Shown: in pieces, positions 25,359-34,513 of the stretch
How the letters are laid out: the number at the start of each line of letters is the position of its first letter
Position numbering within the stretch: the stretch's first letter is position 1
Assembly: GCA_004762155.1 (NCBI GenBank)
Contig: SIHP01000012.1
Location: 1-64,000, forward strand
Reading direction: 5' to 3'
DNA: 64,000 bases
Source of the DNA: Flavobacteriaceae bacterium
GTDB lineage: Bacteria > Bacteroidota > Bacteroidia > Flavobacteriales > Flavobacteriaceae
Program-made: the position numbers and the translations under genes
The notes under the pieces: generated by a model
Database searches by the model: none
Told to the model about the DNA's origin: nothing
The model's input: the letters and a program-made list of their open reading frames with translations, nothing else

Positions 25359-25419
25359 GACCTTTGTTTTTTGCTTTCATCTTGCTCAACTTATTATTAA
25401 GGAGCAAAATATGAAAGGT

Positions 25420-26412
25420 TTAATCTCTATCTAATTTATATTTGCTTAAATCCATTCCAAAACTAAGGCTTTTATTAATCACTAACTCTTCTAATTCAGT
25501 TAATGATTTTTTTCCAAAGTTTCTAAACTTCATTAAATCTCCTTTGTTAAAAGATACTAAATCTCCTAAAGTATCAACTTCTGCTGCTTTTAAACAGTTT
25601 AAAGCACGAACAGATAAATCCATATCTACTAATTTCGTCTTCAATAACTGACGCATGTGTAACGATTCCTCATCATATGTTTCAGTTTGTGCTATTTCAT
25701 CTGCTTCTAAAGTTATTCTCTCATCTGAGAACAACATAAAGTGGTGGATTAAAATTTTAGCAGCTTCAGTTAATGCATCCTTAGGATTAATAGAACCATC
25801 CGTATCGATATCAAAAACTAATTTTTCATAATCTGTTTTTTGTTCAACACGAAAGTTTTCTACAGCATATTTTACATTCTTTATTGGAGTGTAAATTGAA
25901 TCTGTAAAAATAGTACCTAATGGTGCTCCTGCTCTTTTGTTTTCTTCAGCTGGTACAAAACCTCTACCTTTTTCAATGGTAATTTCTGCGTTTAACTTAA
26001 CAGATTTATCCATGTTACAAATAACTAAATCTGGATTTAATACTTGAAAACCAGAAATAAATTTTTGTAAGTCACCAGCTGTTAATTGATCTTGACCTGA
26101 TAATGATATAGAAACTGTTTCTCTATCTGACTCTTCAATTTGCTTTTTAAAACGAACTTGTTTTAAGTTAAGAATAATCTCAGTTACATCTTCAACAACA
26201 CCTTCTACAGTTGAAAACTCATGTTCAACTCCGTCAAATCTTAATGATGTAATTGCAAAACCTTCTAATGAAGATAATAAAACTCTTCTAAGTGCATTAC
26301 CAACTGTTAAACCAAAACCTGGCTCTAAAGGTCTAAATTCAAATCTTCCAGAAAAATCTGTAGATTCAATCATTATTACTTTATCAGGCTTCTGAAAATT
26401 TAAAATTGCCAT
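25420..26412 (-). CDS. rpoA: RNA polymerase alpha subunit
   Basis: 330 residues. The N-terminal assembly domain (GFGLTVGNALRRVLLSSLEG) and the C-terminal domain with its helix-hairpin-helix part (LGDLVSFNKGDLMKFRNFGKKSLTELEELV) are complete. Located between rpsD and rplQ, the usual place. It is the scaffold for the beta subunits and the DNA-binding contact upstream of promoters. Confidence 0.98.
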   Translation of the reverse strand: MAILNFQKPDKVIMIESTDFSGRFEFRPLEPGFGLTVGNALRRVLLSSLEGFAITSLRFDGVEHEFSTVEGVVEDVTEIILNLKQVRFKKQIEESDRETVSISLSGQDQLTAGDLQKFISGFQVLNPDLVICNMDKSVKLNAEITIEKGRGFVPAEENKRAGAPLGTIFTDSIYTPIKNVKYAVENFRVEQKTDYEKLVFDIDTDGSINPKDALTEAAKILIHHFMLFSDERITLEADEIAQTETYDEESLHMRQLLKTKLVDMDLSVRALNCLKAAEVDTLGDLVSFNKGDLMKFRNFGKKSLTELEELVINKSLSFGMDLSKYKLDRD

Positions 26413-26506
26413 AGTTCTTCTTTTTAATTGTTATTCAGTTGCGCGGTCTATAAGTATGAAGAAATACAAATAGACCCTTTGGCTGAATCTCAATATGATT
26501 AATTTA

Positions 26507-27112
26507 TTATTTAGAATATAATTCCACTATTAATTGTTCTTTGATGTTCTCAGGAATTTGTAATCTTTCTGGAGCTTTAATAAAAGTTCCAGTTTTTTGA
26601 TCTGAATTCCAGTTTAACCATTCAAAAACATTGCTATTAGAAGCTAAAGCATTTTCTATAGCCACTAATGATTTAGATTTTTCTCTAACCGCAATAACAT
26701 CTCCATCTTTTAAACTGTAAGAAGGAACATTTACGATCTCTCCATTAACAGTTATATGACGATGAGATACTAATTGACGTGCTCCACTTCTTGAGTTAGA
26801 AACACCTAAACGGTATACTACATTATCTAAACGAGATTCACATAATTGTAATAAAACTTCACCTGTAATTCCTTTAGAAGCAGATGCCTTTTTAAATAAA
26901 TTACTAAACTGACGCTCTAAAATACCATAAGTATATTTAGCTTTTTGCTTTTCCATTAACTGGATAGCATATTCAGATTTTTTACCTCTTCTTTTACCTG
27001 CTCCATGTTGTCCTGGAGGGTAGTTTCTTTTTTCGAAGTTTTTATCTTCTCCAAAAATTGCTTCGCCAAATTTACGAGCTATTTTAGTTTTTGGTCCTGT
27101 ATATCTTGCCAT
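26507..27112 (-). CDS. rpsD: 30S ribosomal protein S4
   Basis: 201 residues with the S4 RNA-binding domain (CESRLDNVVYRLGVSNSRSGARQLVSHRHI split over 90-120). The N-terminal zinc cysteines of C+ S4 are absent, so this is the zinc-free form. In E. coli S4 represses this operon; that cannot be seen here. Confidence 0.97.
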   Translation of the reverse strand: MARYTGPKTKIARKFGEAIFGEDKNFEKRNYPPGQHGAGKRRGKKSEYAIQLMEKQKAKYTYGILERQFSNLFKKASASKGITGEVLLQLCESRLDNVVYRLGVSNSRSGARQLVSHRHITVNGEIVNVPSYSLKDGDVIAVREKSKSLVAIENALASNSNVFEWLNWNSDQKTGTFIKAPERLQIPENIKEQLIVELYSK

Positions 27113-27193
27113 TTCTAATTGATTTAAGTAGGGATTATGAATTAAGGCTAACTCCTTCGATAATCTCCTTCCTACTTTTAGTTAAAATATAAA

Positions 27194-27580
27194 TTATACT
27201 CTTCTTCTCTTTGGTGGACGACACCCATTATGAGGAATTGGTGTAACATCAATAATTTCTGTTACTTCAATACCAGCATTGTGGATAGATCTGATTGCAG
27301 ATTCTCTACCGTTACCAGGTCCTTTAACATACACTTTTACTTTACGTAATCCTGCTTCTTTTGCAACGTTAGCACAATCTTCTGCTGCTAATTGAGCTGC
27401 ATAAGGAGTGTTCTTTTTAGAACCTCTGAAACCCATTTTACCTGCAGATGACCAAGATATAACGTCACCTTTTTTGTTTGTTAAAGAAATAATTATATTG
27501 TTAAAAGATGCAGTTACGTGAGCTTCACCAACTGATTCTATTACAACTTTACGTTTTTTTGCTACTTTAGACTTTGCCAT
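27194..27580 (-). CDS. rpsK: 30S ribosomal protein S11
   Basis: 128 residues. The GPGNGRESAIR and DVTPIPHNGCRPPKRRRV blocks are unmistakable. Part of the platform of the small subunit. Lies between rpsM and rpsD with short gaps. Confidence 0.98.
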   Translation of the reverse strand: MAKSKVAKKRKVVIESVGEAHVTASFNNIIISLTNKKGDVISWSSAGKMGFRGSKKNTPYAAQLAAEDCANVAKEAGLRKVKVYVKGPGNGRESAIRSIHNAGIEVTEIIDVTPIPHNGCRPPKRRRV

Positions 27581-27613
27581 AATTCTTTACTATTAGTAAA
27601 AAACAATCAATGA

Positions 27614-27979
27614 TTATTTTTTCTTGTTAGCTACAGTTTTTCTCTTACCTTTTCTTGTACGAGAGTTATTCTTCGTTCTTTGCCCCCTTAATGGTAAACC
27701 TAATCTGTGACGAATACCTCTTTGACATCCAATGTCCATTAAACGTTTAATGCTTAATTGAACTTCTGAACGCAATTCACCTTCAATAGTAAAAGTTCCT
27801 ACTTGCTCACGAATTGCTGCAATTTGATCATCCGTCCAGTCTTGAACTTTGATACTTTCGTCTATTTTTGCGTTTGCTAAAACTTCTTTAGCTCTACTAT
27901 TTCCTATACCAAAGATGTATGTTAAAGCGATTACACCTCTTTTATTCTTTGGAATATCTATACCTGCGATTCTTGCCAT
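27614..27979 (-). CDS. rpsM: 30S ribosomal protein S13
   Basis: 121 residues, starting MARIAGIDIPKNKR, with GIRHRLGLPLRGQRTKNNSRTRKG near the end. Contacts the head of the 30S subunit and P-site tRNA. It begins three bases after rpmJ. Confidence 0.98.
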   Translation of the reverse strand: MARIAGIDIPKNKRGVIALTYIFGIGNSRAKEVLANAKIDESIKVQDWTDDQIAAIREQVGTFTIEGELRSEVQLSIKRLMDIGCQRGIRHRLGLPLRGQRTKNNSRTRKGKRKTVANKKK

Positions 27980-27982
27980 AAC

Positions 27983-28099
27983 TTACCCTTGTCTTTGTTT
28001 AAATCTAGGATTCTTTTTGTTAATTACGTATAATCTGCCTTTTCTGCGTACAATTTTACAGTCGGCACTTCTTTTCTTTAATGATGCTCTTACTTTCAT
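27983..28099 (-). CDS. rpmJ: 50S ribosomal protein L36
   Basis: A 38-residue gene too short for most ORF finders: it starts MKVRASLKKRSADCK and ends NPRFKQRQG. Only one cysteine (C14) of the zinc-binding set is left, so this is the C- form of L36. It sits 12 bases after infA and three before rpsM, the standard place. Confidence 0.95.
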   Translation of the reverse strand: MKVRASLKKRSADCKIVRRKGRLYVINKKNPRFKQRQG

Positions 28100-28111
28100 C
28101 AGTTTTGTTTT

Positions 28112-28327
28112 TTAATATCTGTAAGTAATTCTTGCTTTTGATAAATCATATGGACTCATCTCTAATTTTACCTTATCTCCAGGTAATAATTTAATATAAT
28201 GCATACGCATTTTACCAGAAATGTGTGCCGTAACAATATGTCCGTTTTCTAGTTCAACACGAAACATTGCGTTTGATAATGCTTCTGTGATCGTTCCATC
28301 TTGTTGGATTGCTGCTTGTTTAGCCAT
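28112..28327 (-). CDS. infA: translation initiation factor IF-1
   Basis: 71 residues forming one S1-type OB fold (MFRVELENGHIVTAHISGKMRMHYI, then DKVKLEMSPYDLSKARITYRY). Binds the A site during initiation. It follows secY by four bases. Confidence 0.97.
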   Translation of the reverse strand: MAKQAAIQQDGTITEALSNAMFRVELENGHIVTAHISGKMRMHYIKLLPGDKVKLEMSPYDLSKARITYRY

Positions 28328-28331
28328 ATTA

Positions 28332-29654
28332 TTATTTTAATGATTTTCTATTACTGTTACCCGTTTTCATTAAACCGTCATAACGACTATTTAATAAATA
28401 TGAGTTTATTTGCTGAATGGTATCAATAGCAACACCAACCATAATGATTAATGATGTTCCTCCATAAAACATTGCCCAACTTTGAGTTACTCCAAATTTG
28501 ACAAATATTGCTGGTAAAATTGATAAAGCTGCTAAAAATATAGATCCTGGTAGTGTTACCTTAGATAAAACTGAATCTAAAAAATCTGCAGTTTCTTCAC
28601 CTGGTTTATAACCTGGCACAAATCCATTACTTCTTTTTAAATCATCAGCCATTTTGTTTGTAGGGATCGTAATCGCCGTATAAAAATAACTAAAGATTAT
28701 AATCAAAAGTGCAAATATTACATTGTATTGCCATCCGTTCATATCAGTTAAACCGTTAAGTGCAGGATATTTTTGTCCTAAAGCCATTGGTAAAAACATA
28801 ATAGCTTGAGCGAAGATGATTGGCATAACTCCTGCTGCATTCAATTTCAACGGGATATATTGTCTTGCTCCATCAACATCTTTAATATCTGTAACTGCTG
28901 TACGTCTTGCATATTGAATTGCTACTTTACGTACTGCGGTAACTAATAAAACGGTTAACAAAATTACTACAAACCAAACTATTAATTCGATTAAAATCAT
29001 CATGATTCCTCCACCGCCAGTAGTAGTTTTAGCTACTAACTCTTGTAAAAAGGCTGCTGGGAAATTAGCGATTATACCTACAGTAATTAATAATGAAATT
29101 CCATTACCAACTCCTTTGTCTGTTATACGCTCTCCTAACCACATAGCAAATATTGTACCTGCTGTTAATAAAATCATTGATGATACCCAAAAAGTTAACC
29201 CAGAAACTAAGAAAGCAGATTCAGGTAAACCGAATTGTGTCTTAATAGCTGTTATATACGCTGGTCCTTGGAACATTGTAATTATAATTGTTAACCATCT
29301 TGTTATTTGTGTAATCTTCTTACGTCCACTCTCTCCATCTTTTTGTAGCTTTTGTAAATAAGGAACTGCTATCCCCATTAATTGCACTACAATAGATGCA
29401 GAAATGTAAGGCATTATACCTAGTGCCATTACTGACGCTCTGGCAAATGCCCCTCCTGTAAATGCGTTTAATAAACCTAAAAGACCTCCGTCTGCACTAC
29501 TTTTTAATTCAGCCAACTGAGTTGGATCAATTCCTGGTAAAGGAACTGCTGACATAAAACGATATACAGCGATTAAACCTATTGTTAAAAGTAATTTTTC
29601 TTTTAACTCTTCAATCTTCCAAATGTCTTTTAAAGTATTTATAAAATTCATCAT
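28332..29654 (-). CDS. secY: protein translocase subunit SecY
   Basis: A 440-residue membrane protein with about ten hydrophobic segments and the plug-region motif PLPGIDPTQL. The cytoplasmic loop VTDIKDVDGARQYIPLKLN and the late YKPGEETADFLDSVL are as in other SecY. It is the channel for exported proteins, including the many lipoproteins and SusC/D proteins encoded here. Two adjacent methionines are possible starts. Confidence 0.97.
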   Translation of the reverse strand: MMNFINTLKDIWKIEELKEKLLLTIGLIAVYRFMSAVPLPGIDPTQLAELKSSADGGLLGLLNAFTGGAFARASVMALGIMPYISASIVVQLMGIAVPYLQKLQKDGESGRKKITQITRWLTIIITMFQGPAYITAIKTQFGLPESAFLVSGLTFWVSSMILLTAGTIFAMWLGERITDKGVGNGISLLITVGIIANFPAAFLQELVAKTTTGGGGIMMILIELIVWFVVILLTVLLVTAVRKVAIQYARRTAVTDIKDVDGARQYIPLKLNAAGVMPIIFAQAIMFLPMALGQKYPALNGLTDMNGWQYNVIFALLIIIFSYFYTAITIPTNKMADDLKRSNGFVPGYKPGEETADFLDSVLSKVTLPGSIFLAALSILPAIFVKFGVTQSWAMFYGGTSLIIMVGVAIDTIQQINSYLLNSRYDGLMKTGNSNRKSLK

Positions 29655-29663
29655 TTACAGTTC

Positions 29664-30113
29664 TTATAATGTTGCTGCTTCACCTCCAGCTGCTTCGATA
29701 GCTGCCTTTGCTGTTGCAGTAAATTTATGTACAGTTATGTTTAATTTAGCTTTTAATTCTCCACGACCTAATATTTTTACTAAGTCATTTTTACGAACTA
29801 TTCTATTTTCAACTAAAAGATCCATTGTTACTGTATCAGTAATTCTTCCTTTCTCAACTAATTCTTGTAATTTATCTAAGTTTACTCCTACATATTCCTT
29901 ACGGTTTATGTTAGTGAAACCAAACTTAGGTACACGTCTTTGAAGTGGCATTTGACCACCTTCAAATCCTATTTTACGAGAATAACCAGAACGAGATTTC
30001 TGACCATTATGTCCTCTAGTGGCAGTACCACCTTTTCCAGACCCTTCCCCTCTTGCTATTCTCTTTCTGTTTTTAACAGAACCAGTAGCTGGTTTTAAGT
30101 TATGTAAATTCAT
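29664..30113 (-). CDS. rplO: 50S ribosomal protein L15
   Basis: 149 residues with the glycine-rich RIARGEGSGKGGTATRGHNGQ start and GFEGGQMPLQRRVPKFGF. Located between rpmD and secY. Confidence 0.97.
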   Translation of the reverse strand: MNLHNLKPATGSVKNRKRIARGEGSGKGGTATRGHNGQKSRSGYSRKIGFEGGQMPLQRRVPKFGFTNINRKEYVGVNLDKLQELVEKGRITDTVTMDLLVENRIVRKNDLVKILGRGELKAKLNITVHKFTATAKAAIEAAGGEAATL

Positions 30114-30125
30114 CTTATAAATGTC

Positions 30126-30308
30126 TTATTTAGTTTCTTCAACAGAAACTAAGTGTTTAACTGTATTTACCATTCCCAAAATTGCAGGTGATGCATCATG
30201 CTCTACAGTTTGGTTAATTTTGCGTAAACCTAATGCCTCTAAAGTTCTTTTTTGATTTTTAAGGCGACCAATTTTACTTTTTACTTGTGTAACTTTAATT
30301 TTTTTCAT
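30126..30308 (-). CDS. rpmD: 50S ribosomal protein L30
   Basis: 60 residues. KIKVTQVKSKIGRLKNQKRTLEALGLRKIN is the family core, in two parts. Small but complete. Confidence 0.95.
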   Translation of the reverse strand: MKKIKVTQVKSKIGRLKNQKRTLEALGLRKINQTVEHDASPAILGMVNTVKHLVSVEETK

Positions 30309-30319
30309 CGTCCTAAATT

Positions 30320-30841
30320 TTATCCGTTAAAAACTTTCTCTAAAGATATACCTCTTTGTTTAGCTATAGTAGCTGCACTTCTTAACTGTAATAAAGCATC
30401 AAAAGTTGCTTTAACTACGTTATGAGGGTTTGATGATCCTTGAGACTTAGATAATACATCGTGAATACCAACAGATTCTAATACTGAACGTACTGCTCCA
30501 CCGGCTATAACTCCTGTACCATTTGATGCAGGCTTAAGAAATACTTTTGCTCCACCAAACTTACCTTTTTGTTCATGAGGTAATGTACCTTCGATAATAG
30601 GTATACGTACTAAATTCTTTTTTGCATCTTCAATTGCTTTTGCAATTGCTGACGCAACATCTTTAGATTTACCTAAACCATGACCTACAACTCCATTACC
30701 ATCTCCAACAACTACAATTGCAGAGAAACCAAATGCTCTACCACCTTTTGTTACTTTGGTCACACGTTGTACGCCTACTAATTTATCTACAAGCTCTAAT
30801 CCACTTGGTTTTACTCTTTCTACGTTTTTATATCCTAACAT
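30320..30841 (-). CDS. rpsE: 30S ribosomal protein S5
   Basis: 173 residues. The double-stranded RNA-binding part is in VTKVTKGGRAFGFSAIVVVGD and the C-terminal part in GVIAGGAVRSVLESVGI. Involved in decoding accuracy. Confidence 0.98.
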   Translation of the reverse strand: MLGYKNVERVKPSGLELVDKLVGVQRVTKVTKGGRAFGFSAIVVVGDGNGVVGHGLGKSKDVASAIAKAIEDAKKNLVRIPIIEGTLPHEQKGKFGGAKVFLKPASNGTGVIAGGAVRSVLESVGIHDVLSKSQGSSNPHNVVKATFDALLQLRSAATIAKQRGISLEKVFNG

Positions 30842-30852
30842 AATATAATTTC

Positions 30853-31203
30853 TTAAAATTTTAAACCAGCTTCTCTAGCAGCATCTGCTAATACTTTTAC
30901 TCTACCATGATATAAATAACCATTTCTATCAAAAGAAACAGTATCTACTCCTGCTTTAGTAGCTTTTACAGCGATTGATTTACCAACTGCTGCTGCGGTT
31001 TCTGCTTTAGAACTAGATGTAATATCTTTATCTCTTGATGAAGTTGAAGCTATTGTTACTCCATCTAAATCGTTTATCAATTGAGCATAAATCTCTTTGT
31101 TACTTCTAAAAACTGATAACCTTGGTCTTTCAGCTGTTCCTGTAACAATCTTTCTGATTCTATACTTAATTCGTTGTCTTCTTTCAAGCTTTGATAATGC
31201 CAT
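30853..31203 (-). CDS. rplR: 50S ribosomal protein L18
   Basis: 116 residues with RPRLSVFRSNKEIYAQLIND and the late DRNGYLYHGRVKVLADAAREAGL. It binds 5S rRNA. Confidence 0.97.
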   Translation of the reverse strand: MALSKLERRQRIKYRIRKIVTGTAERPRLSVFRSNKEIYAQLINDLDGVTIASTSSRDKDITSSSKAETAAAVGKSIAVKATKAGVDTVSFDRNGYLYHGRVKVLADAAREAGLKF

Positions 31204-31217
31204 AACACTAAATATTA

Positions 31218-31763
31218 TTATGCAGATTTACCTGCTTTTCTTCTTAATACTTCTCCCACAAACTTAACTCCTTTTCCTTTGTATGGTTCTGGTGCACGGA
31301 AAGAACGAATCTTTGCTGCTACTTGACCTACTAATTGCTTATCAAAAGAACTTAATTTTACGATTGGATTTTTACCTTTTTCAGATACTGTCTCAACCTT
31401 AACTTCTGGAGCTATGTCTAATAATATGTTATGTGAATAACCTAAAGCTAAATCTAATTTTTGACCTTGATTTGAAGCTCTATAACCTACCCCTACTAAC
31501 TCTAATTCTTTAGTAAAACCTTTAGTAACACCTTCAATCATATTAGCTATTAAAGCTCTATACAAACCATGTGCTGCTCTGTGCGTTTTACTATCTGATG
31601 ATCTTTCTAATTTAATAACACCATCTTCTAACTTAACAGTAATATCAGATTTCAACTCTTGAGTTAATACACCTAATTTACCTTTTACTGTTACCACGTT
31701 ATCGTTTACTTTAAACTCAACTCCTTGTGGTAATGCGATTGGATTTCTTCCTATTCTACTCAT
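31218..31763 (-). CDS. rplF: 50S ribosomal protein L6
   Basis: 181 residues with two L6 repeats. MSRIGRNPIALPQGVEF and the C-terminal RAPEPYKGKGVKFVGEVLRRKAGK are diagnostic. Confidence 0.98.
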   Translation of the reverse strand: MSRIGRNPIALPQGVEFKVNDNVVTVKGKLGVLTQELKSDITVKLEDGVIKLERSSDSKTHRAAHGLYRALIANMIEGVTKGFTKELELVGVGYRASNQGQKLDLALGYSHNILLDIAPEVKVETVSEKGKNPIVKLSSFDKQLVGQVAAKIRSFRAPEPYKGKGVKFVGEVLRRKAGKSA

Positions 31764-31778
31764 CTTACAAATTGTTGA

Positions 31779-32177
31779 TTAATAAACATAACATAAAACC
31801 TCTCCACCTACGTTTTCTTGACGCGCTTTTTTGTTCGTCATTACGCCTTTTGATGTTGATACAATAGCAACTCCAAGACCATTTAAAACTCTTGGCATTT
31901 CTTTTGCAGCTACATACTTACGTAAACCTGGTGTTGAGATTCTTTGAATCTTTCTAATAACTGACTCTTTTGTGTCTCTGTCATATTTTAAAGCTATCTT
32001 AATTGTCCCTTGAACTTTATCTTCATTGAACTGATAACTTAAAATGTAACCTTGATCAAACAAAATTTTCGTCATCTCCTTCTTCAATTTCGAAGCAGGA
32101 ACTTCTACAACTCGATGATTTGCAGCAATTGCATTTCTAACTCGAGTAAGAAAATCCGCGATTGGATCTGTATACAT
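31779..32177 (-). CDS. rpsH: 30S ribosomal protein S8
   Basis: 132 residues (MYTDPIADFLTRVRNA; SKGVMTNKKARQENVGGEVLCYVY). It begins a new transcription unit: a 339-base gap with a terminator and a promoter-like box separates it from rpsN. Confidence 0.97.
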   Translation of the reverse strand: MYTDPIADFLTRVRNAIAANHRVVEVPASKLKKEMTKILFDQGYILSYQFNEDKVQGTIKIALKYDRDTKESVIRKIQRISTPGLRKYVAAKEMPRVLNGLGVAIVSTSKGVMTNKKARQENVGGEVLCYVY

Positions 32178-32337
32178 AATTAATTAAATTGTGGTTTTGG
32201 TTTTCAATAACTTTTGCTACCGAACCTTAAACCAGTTAATATTCTTTTTTTGCTTTTAGAAACAAATATTTATAAGCATTATATTAATTTCTCAATATTT
32301 ACTTACAAAACACAATTTACCTCATAAAAACAGTGTG

Positions 32338-32345
32338 CAAATATA
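32338..32345 (-). promoter_or_regulatory. candidate -7 box of the rpsH to rplQ unit
   Basis: TATATTTG on the minus strand is a perfect TAnnTTTG and is followed by CACACTG. No well-placed TTG lies upstream. It would give a leader of about 160 bases. Confidence 0.55.
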
Positions 32346-32463
32346 CACATTTTTTTCAATTCTAATAGGTTTTTATTTATTATGATTTTGACTCTTAATT
32401 TATTAACTAAAAAAAGGAAAAAATAAATCAATAAAAGGTCATTAGAAAATAATTATAAAAGGC

Positions 32464-32500
32464 AAAAAAGGATTATATCTAAAAATATAATCCTTTTTTT
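32464..32500 (-). terminator. terminator after rpsN
   Basis: AAAAAGGATTATAT pairs with ATATAATCCTTTTT around a short loop, followed by a T run on the minus strand. It lies about 17 bases past the rpsN stop codon. Confidence 0.85.
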
Positions 32501-32516
32501 ATTGTGATAGTAAATT

Positions 32517-32786
32517 CTACCAACTAGCCTTTTTAACACCAGGAATTAATCCTTGGTTAGCCATTTCTCGGAAAGTAACACGTGAAATTCCGAACTGACG
32601 CATATATCCTTTTGGACGACCGGTTAGTTTACATCTATTGTGCATTCTAACTGGTGATGCGTTTTTAGGTAGTTTTTGTAATGCTTCGTAATCTCCAGCT
32701 TCTTTTAAAGCTTTTCTTTTTTCAGCATACTTTGCAACCGTTTTTGCTCTTTTACGCTCGCGCGCTTTCATTGATTCTTTAGCCAT
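32517..32786 (-). CDS. rpsN: 30S ribosomal protein S14
   Basis: 89 residues of the long, zinc-free (C-) type: MAKESMKARERKRAKTVAKY and RCKLTGRPKGYMRQFGISRV without CxxC pairs. Last gene of the S10-type unit. Confidence 0.97.
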   Translation of the reverse strand: MAKESMKARERKRAKTVAKYAEKRKALKEAGDYEALQKLPKNASPVRMHNRCKLTGRPKGYMRQFGISRVTFREMANQGLIPGVKKASW

Positions 32787-32788
32787 CT

Positions 32789-33340
32789 TTAGTTCTTTTT
32801 AAATGGTAAACCTAATTCTCCTAATAATGATTTAGCTTCTTTATCTGTAGCTGCAGATGTTACAAAGGTAATATCCATTCCACTGATTTTTTTAACTTGA
32901 TCAATATTTATCTCAGGGTAGATGATTTGTTCAGTAATACCTAAATTGTAATTACCTCTACCATCAAAACCATTAGCTTTAATTCCGTTAAAATCTCTTA
33001 CCCGTGGTAAAGATGCAGTAACTAATCTATCTAAGAATTCGTACATTTTTTCTCCTCTTAACGTAACTTTTGCACCAATTGGCATCCCTTTACGTAATTT
33101 GAAGTTTGCAACATCTTTTTTAGATATAGTTGAAACAGCTTTTTGACCTGTAATTGTTGTTAACTCATCAATAGCGTATTCTATTAATTTCTTATCTGCT
33201 ATAGCTGCACCAACACCTTTACTTACAACGATCTTTTGTAACTTAGGTACTTGCATTACATTGCTATAACCAAATTCATCAGTAAGAGCTTTGATTATTT
33301 TGCTCTTGTACTCTTCTTTTAATCTTGGTACGTAACTCAT
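32789..33340 (-). CDS. rplE: 50S ribosomal protein L5
   Basis: 183 residues (YVPRLKEEYKSKI; LRGEKMYEFLDRLVTASLPRVRDF). It binds 5S rRNA and is two bases from rpsN. Confidence 0.98.
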   Translation of the reverse strand: MSYVPRLKEEYKSKIIKALTDEFGYSNVMQVPKLQKIVVSKGVGAAIADKKLIEYAIDELTTITGQKAVSTISKKDVANFKLRKGMPIGAKVTLRGEKMYEFLDRLVTASLPRVRDFNGIKANGFDGRGNYNLGITEQIIYPEINIDQVKKISGMDITFVTSAATDKEAKSLLGELGLPFKKN

Positions 33341-33342
33341 GA

Positions 33343-33651
33343 TTATATTGCGTTTTTAGTTTTTTTAGAGATTCTAGTCTTAGTATCTCCTTCAACTTTA
33401 TAACCTACTCTTACAGCTTCACCATTTTCTACTAACGCAACGTTAGAGATATGTAATGGAGCTTCTTTCTTTACAATTCCTCCTTGAGGATTAGCTGCAC
33501 TAGGCTTAGTGTGTTTAGACACCATATTAACACCTTCGATTACAACTCTATCCTTATCTTTAAGGATTTGTAAAACTTTACCTTCAGATCCTTTGTTCTC
33601 TCCTGCTATTACTTTAACAGTATCTCCTGATTTGATTTTAAACTTCTTCAT
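33343..33651 (-). CDS. rplX: 50S ribosomal protein L24
   Basis: 102 residues with the KOW motif at the start (KSGDTVKVIAGENKGSEGKV). It initiates assembly of the large subunit. Confidence 0.97.
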   Translation of the reverse strand: MKKFKIKSGDTVKVIAGENKGSEGKVLQILKDKDRVVIEGVNMVSKHTKPSAANPQGGIVKKEAPLHISNVALVENGEAVRVGYKVEGDTKTRISKKTKNAI

Positions 33652-33664
33652 CTTAAATACAATA

Positions 33665-34033
33665 TTAAAGCACTTCAGGTGCTAATGATACAATCTTCAT
33701 AAATTGCTTATCACGTAACTCACGAGCTACAGGACCAAATACACGAGTTCCTCTCATTTCCTCTGTAGGATTTAAAAGTACACATGCGTTATCATCAAAT
33801 CTAATATAAGATCCGTCTTTACGTCTAATTTCTTTTTTAGTACGAACAACTACTGCTCTAGAAACTTGACCTTTCTTTACACCACCATTTGGAGTTGCTG
33901 ATTTTACACTTACAACAATTTTATCTCCAACACTAGCATAACGCTTTCTTGTTCCTCCTAAAACTCTAATTACTAAAACTTCTTTAGCTCCAGTATTATC
34001 CGCTACTTTTAATCTTGATTCTGTCTGTAACAT
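33665..34033 (-). CDS. rplN: 50S ribosomal protein L14
   Basis: 122 residues starting MLQTESRLKVADNTGAKEV, with RGTRVFGPVARELRDKQFMKI near the end. One base from rpsQ. Confidence 0.98.
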   Translation of the reverse strand: MLQTESRLKVADNTGAKEVLVIRVLGGTRKRYASVGDKIVVSVKSATPNGGVKKGQVSRAVVVRTKKEIRRKDGSYIRFDDNACVLLNPTEEMRGTRVFGPVARELRDKQFMKIVSLAPEVL

Positions 34034-34034
34034 A

Positions 34035-34292
34035 CTATTTCGCTCTTTCTAGGATTTCTACTAATCTCCAACGTTTAGATTTACTTAAAGGACGTGTTTC
34101 CATTATCTTAACAGTATCACCTATGTTGCAGTCATTATTCTCGTCATGAGCAACGTACTTTTTCGTCTTTAATACGAACTTACCATACATTGGGTGTTTT
34201 ACTCTTTTTATCTCGTTAACAACAATAGATTTCTCCATTTTGTTACTAGACACAACACCTATTCTTTCTTTTCTAAGATTTCTTTTCTCCAT
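34035..34292 (-). CDS. rpsQ: 30S ribosomal protein S17
   Basis: 85 residues (RKERIGVVSSNKMEKSIVV; VKIMETRPLSKSKRWRL). OB-fold 16S-binding protein. Confidence 0.97.
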   Translation of the reverse strand: MEKRNLRKERIGVVSSNKMEKSIVVNEIKRVKHPMYGKFVLKTKKYVAHDENNDCNIGDTVKIMETRPLSKSKRWRLVEILERAK

Positions 34293-34310
34293 CTTTAAAA
34301 CTGACTAGAA

Positions 34311-34502
34311 TTATTGTAATTCTCTTTTAGTTAATTCTGTAGCAATTCTTGCTACAGTTTTTCTTAAGCTCTTAATCTCTAATGGATTTTCCAATGGAGT
34401 TATGGCATGAGCCATCTTAAGATCCGAATAATTTTTTTTCAACTCTACTAACTTTACTTGTAAGTCAGTTATCGATAATTCTTTAATTTCTGATTGTTTC
34501 AT
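34311..34502 (-). CDS. rpmC: 50S ribosomal protein L29
   Basis: 63 residues (MKQSEIKELSITDLQVKL; KSLRKTVARIATELTKREL), two helices at the exit tunnel. Correctly placed between rplP and rpsQ. Confidence 0.96.
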   Translation of the reverse strand: MKQSEIKELSITDLQVKLVELKKNYSDLKMAHAITPLENPLEIKSLRKTVARIATELTKRELQ

Positions 34503-34513
34503 GTTATATAGAA

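Larger units (their letters stand above)
32178..32516. other. gap splitting rpsN from rpsH
   Basis: No gene is present in these 339 bases, where most bacteria have only a few. It contains the terminator at 32464-32500, a promoter-like box at 32338-32345 and about 160 bases of leader before rpsH. The leader has a TGGTTT/AAACCA arm pair close to the start codon but no clear S8-binding fold. Confidence 0.7.

Noticed and set aside
28849..30000. Plus-strand open frames inside secY and rplO
   Set aside because: They lie opposite strongly conserved ribosomal and translocase genes and code for nothing recognisable.
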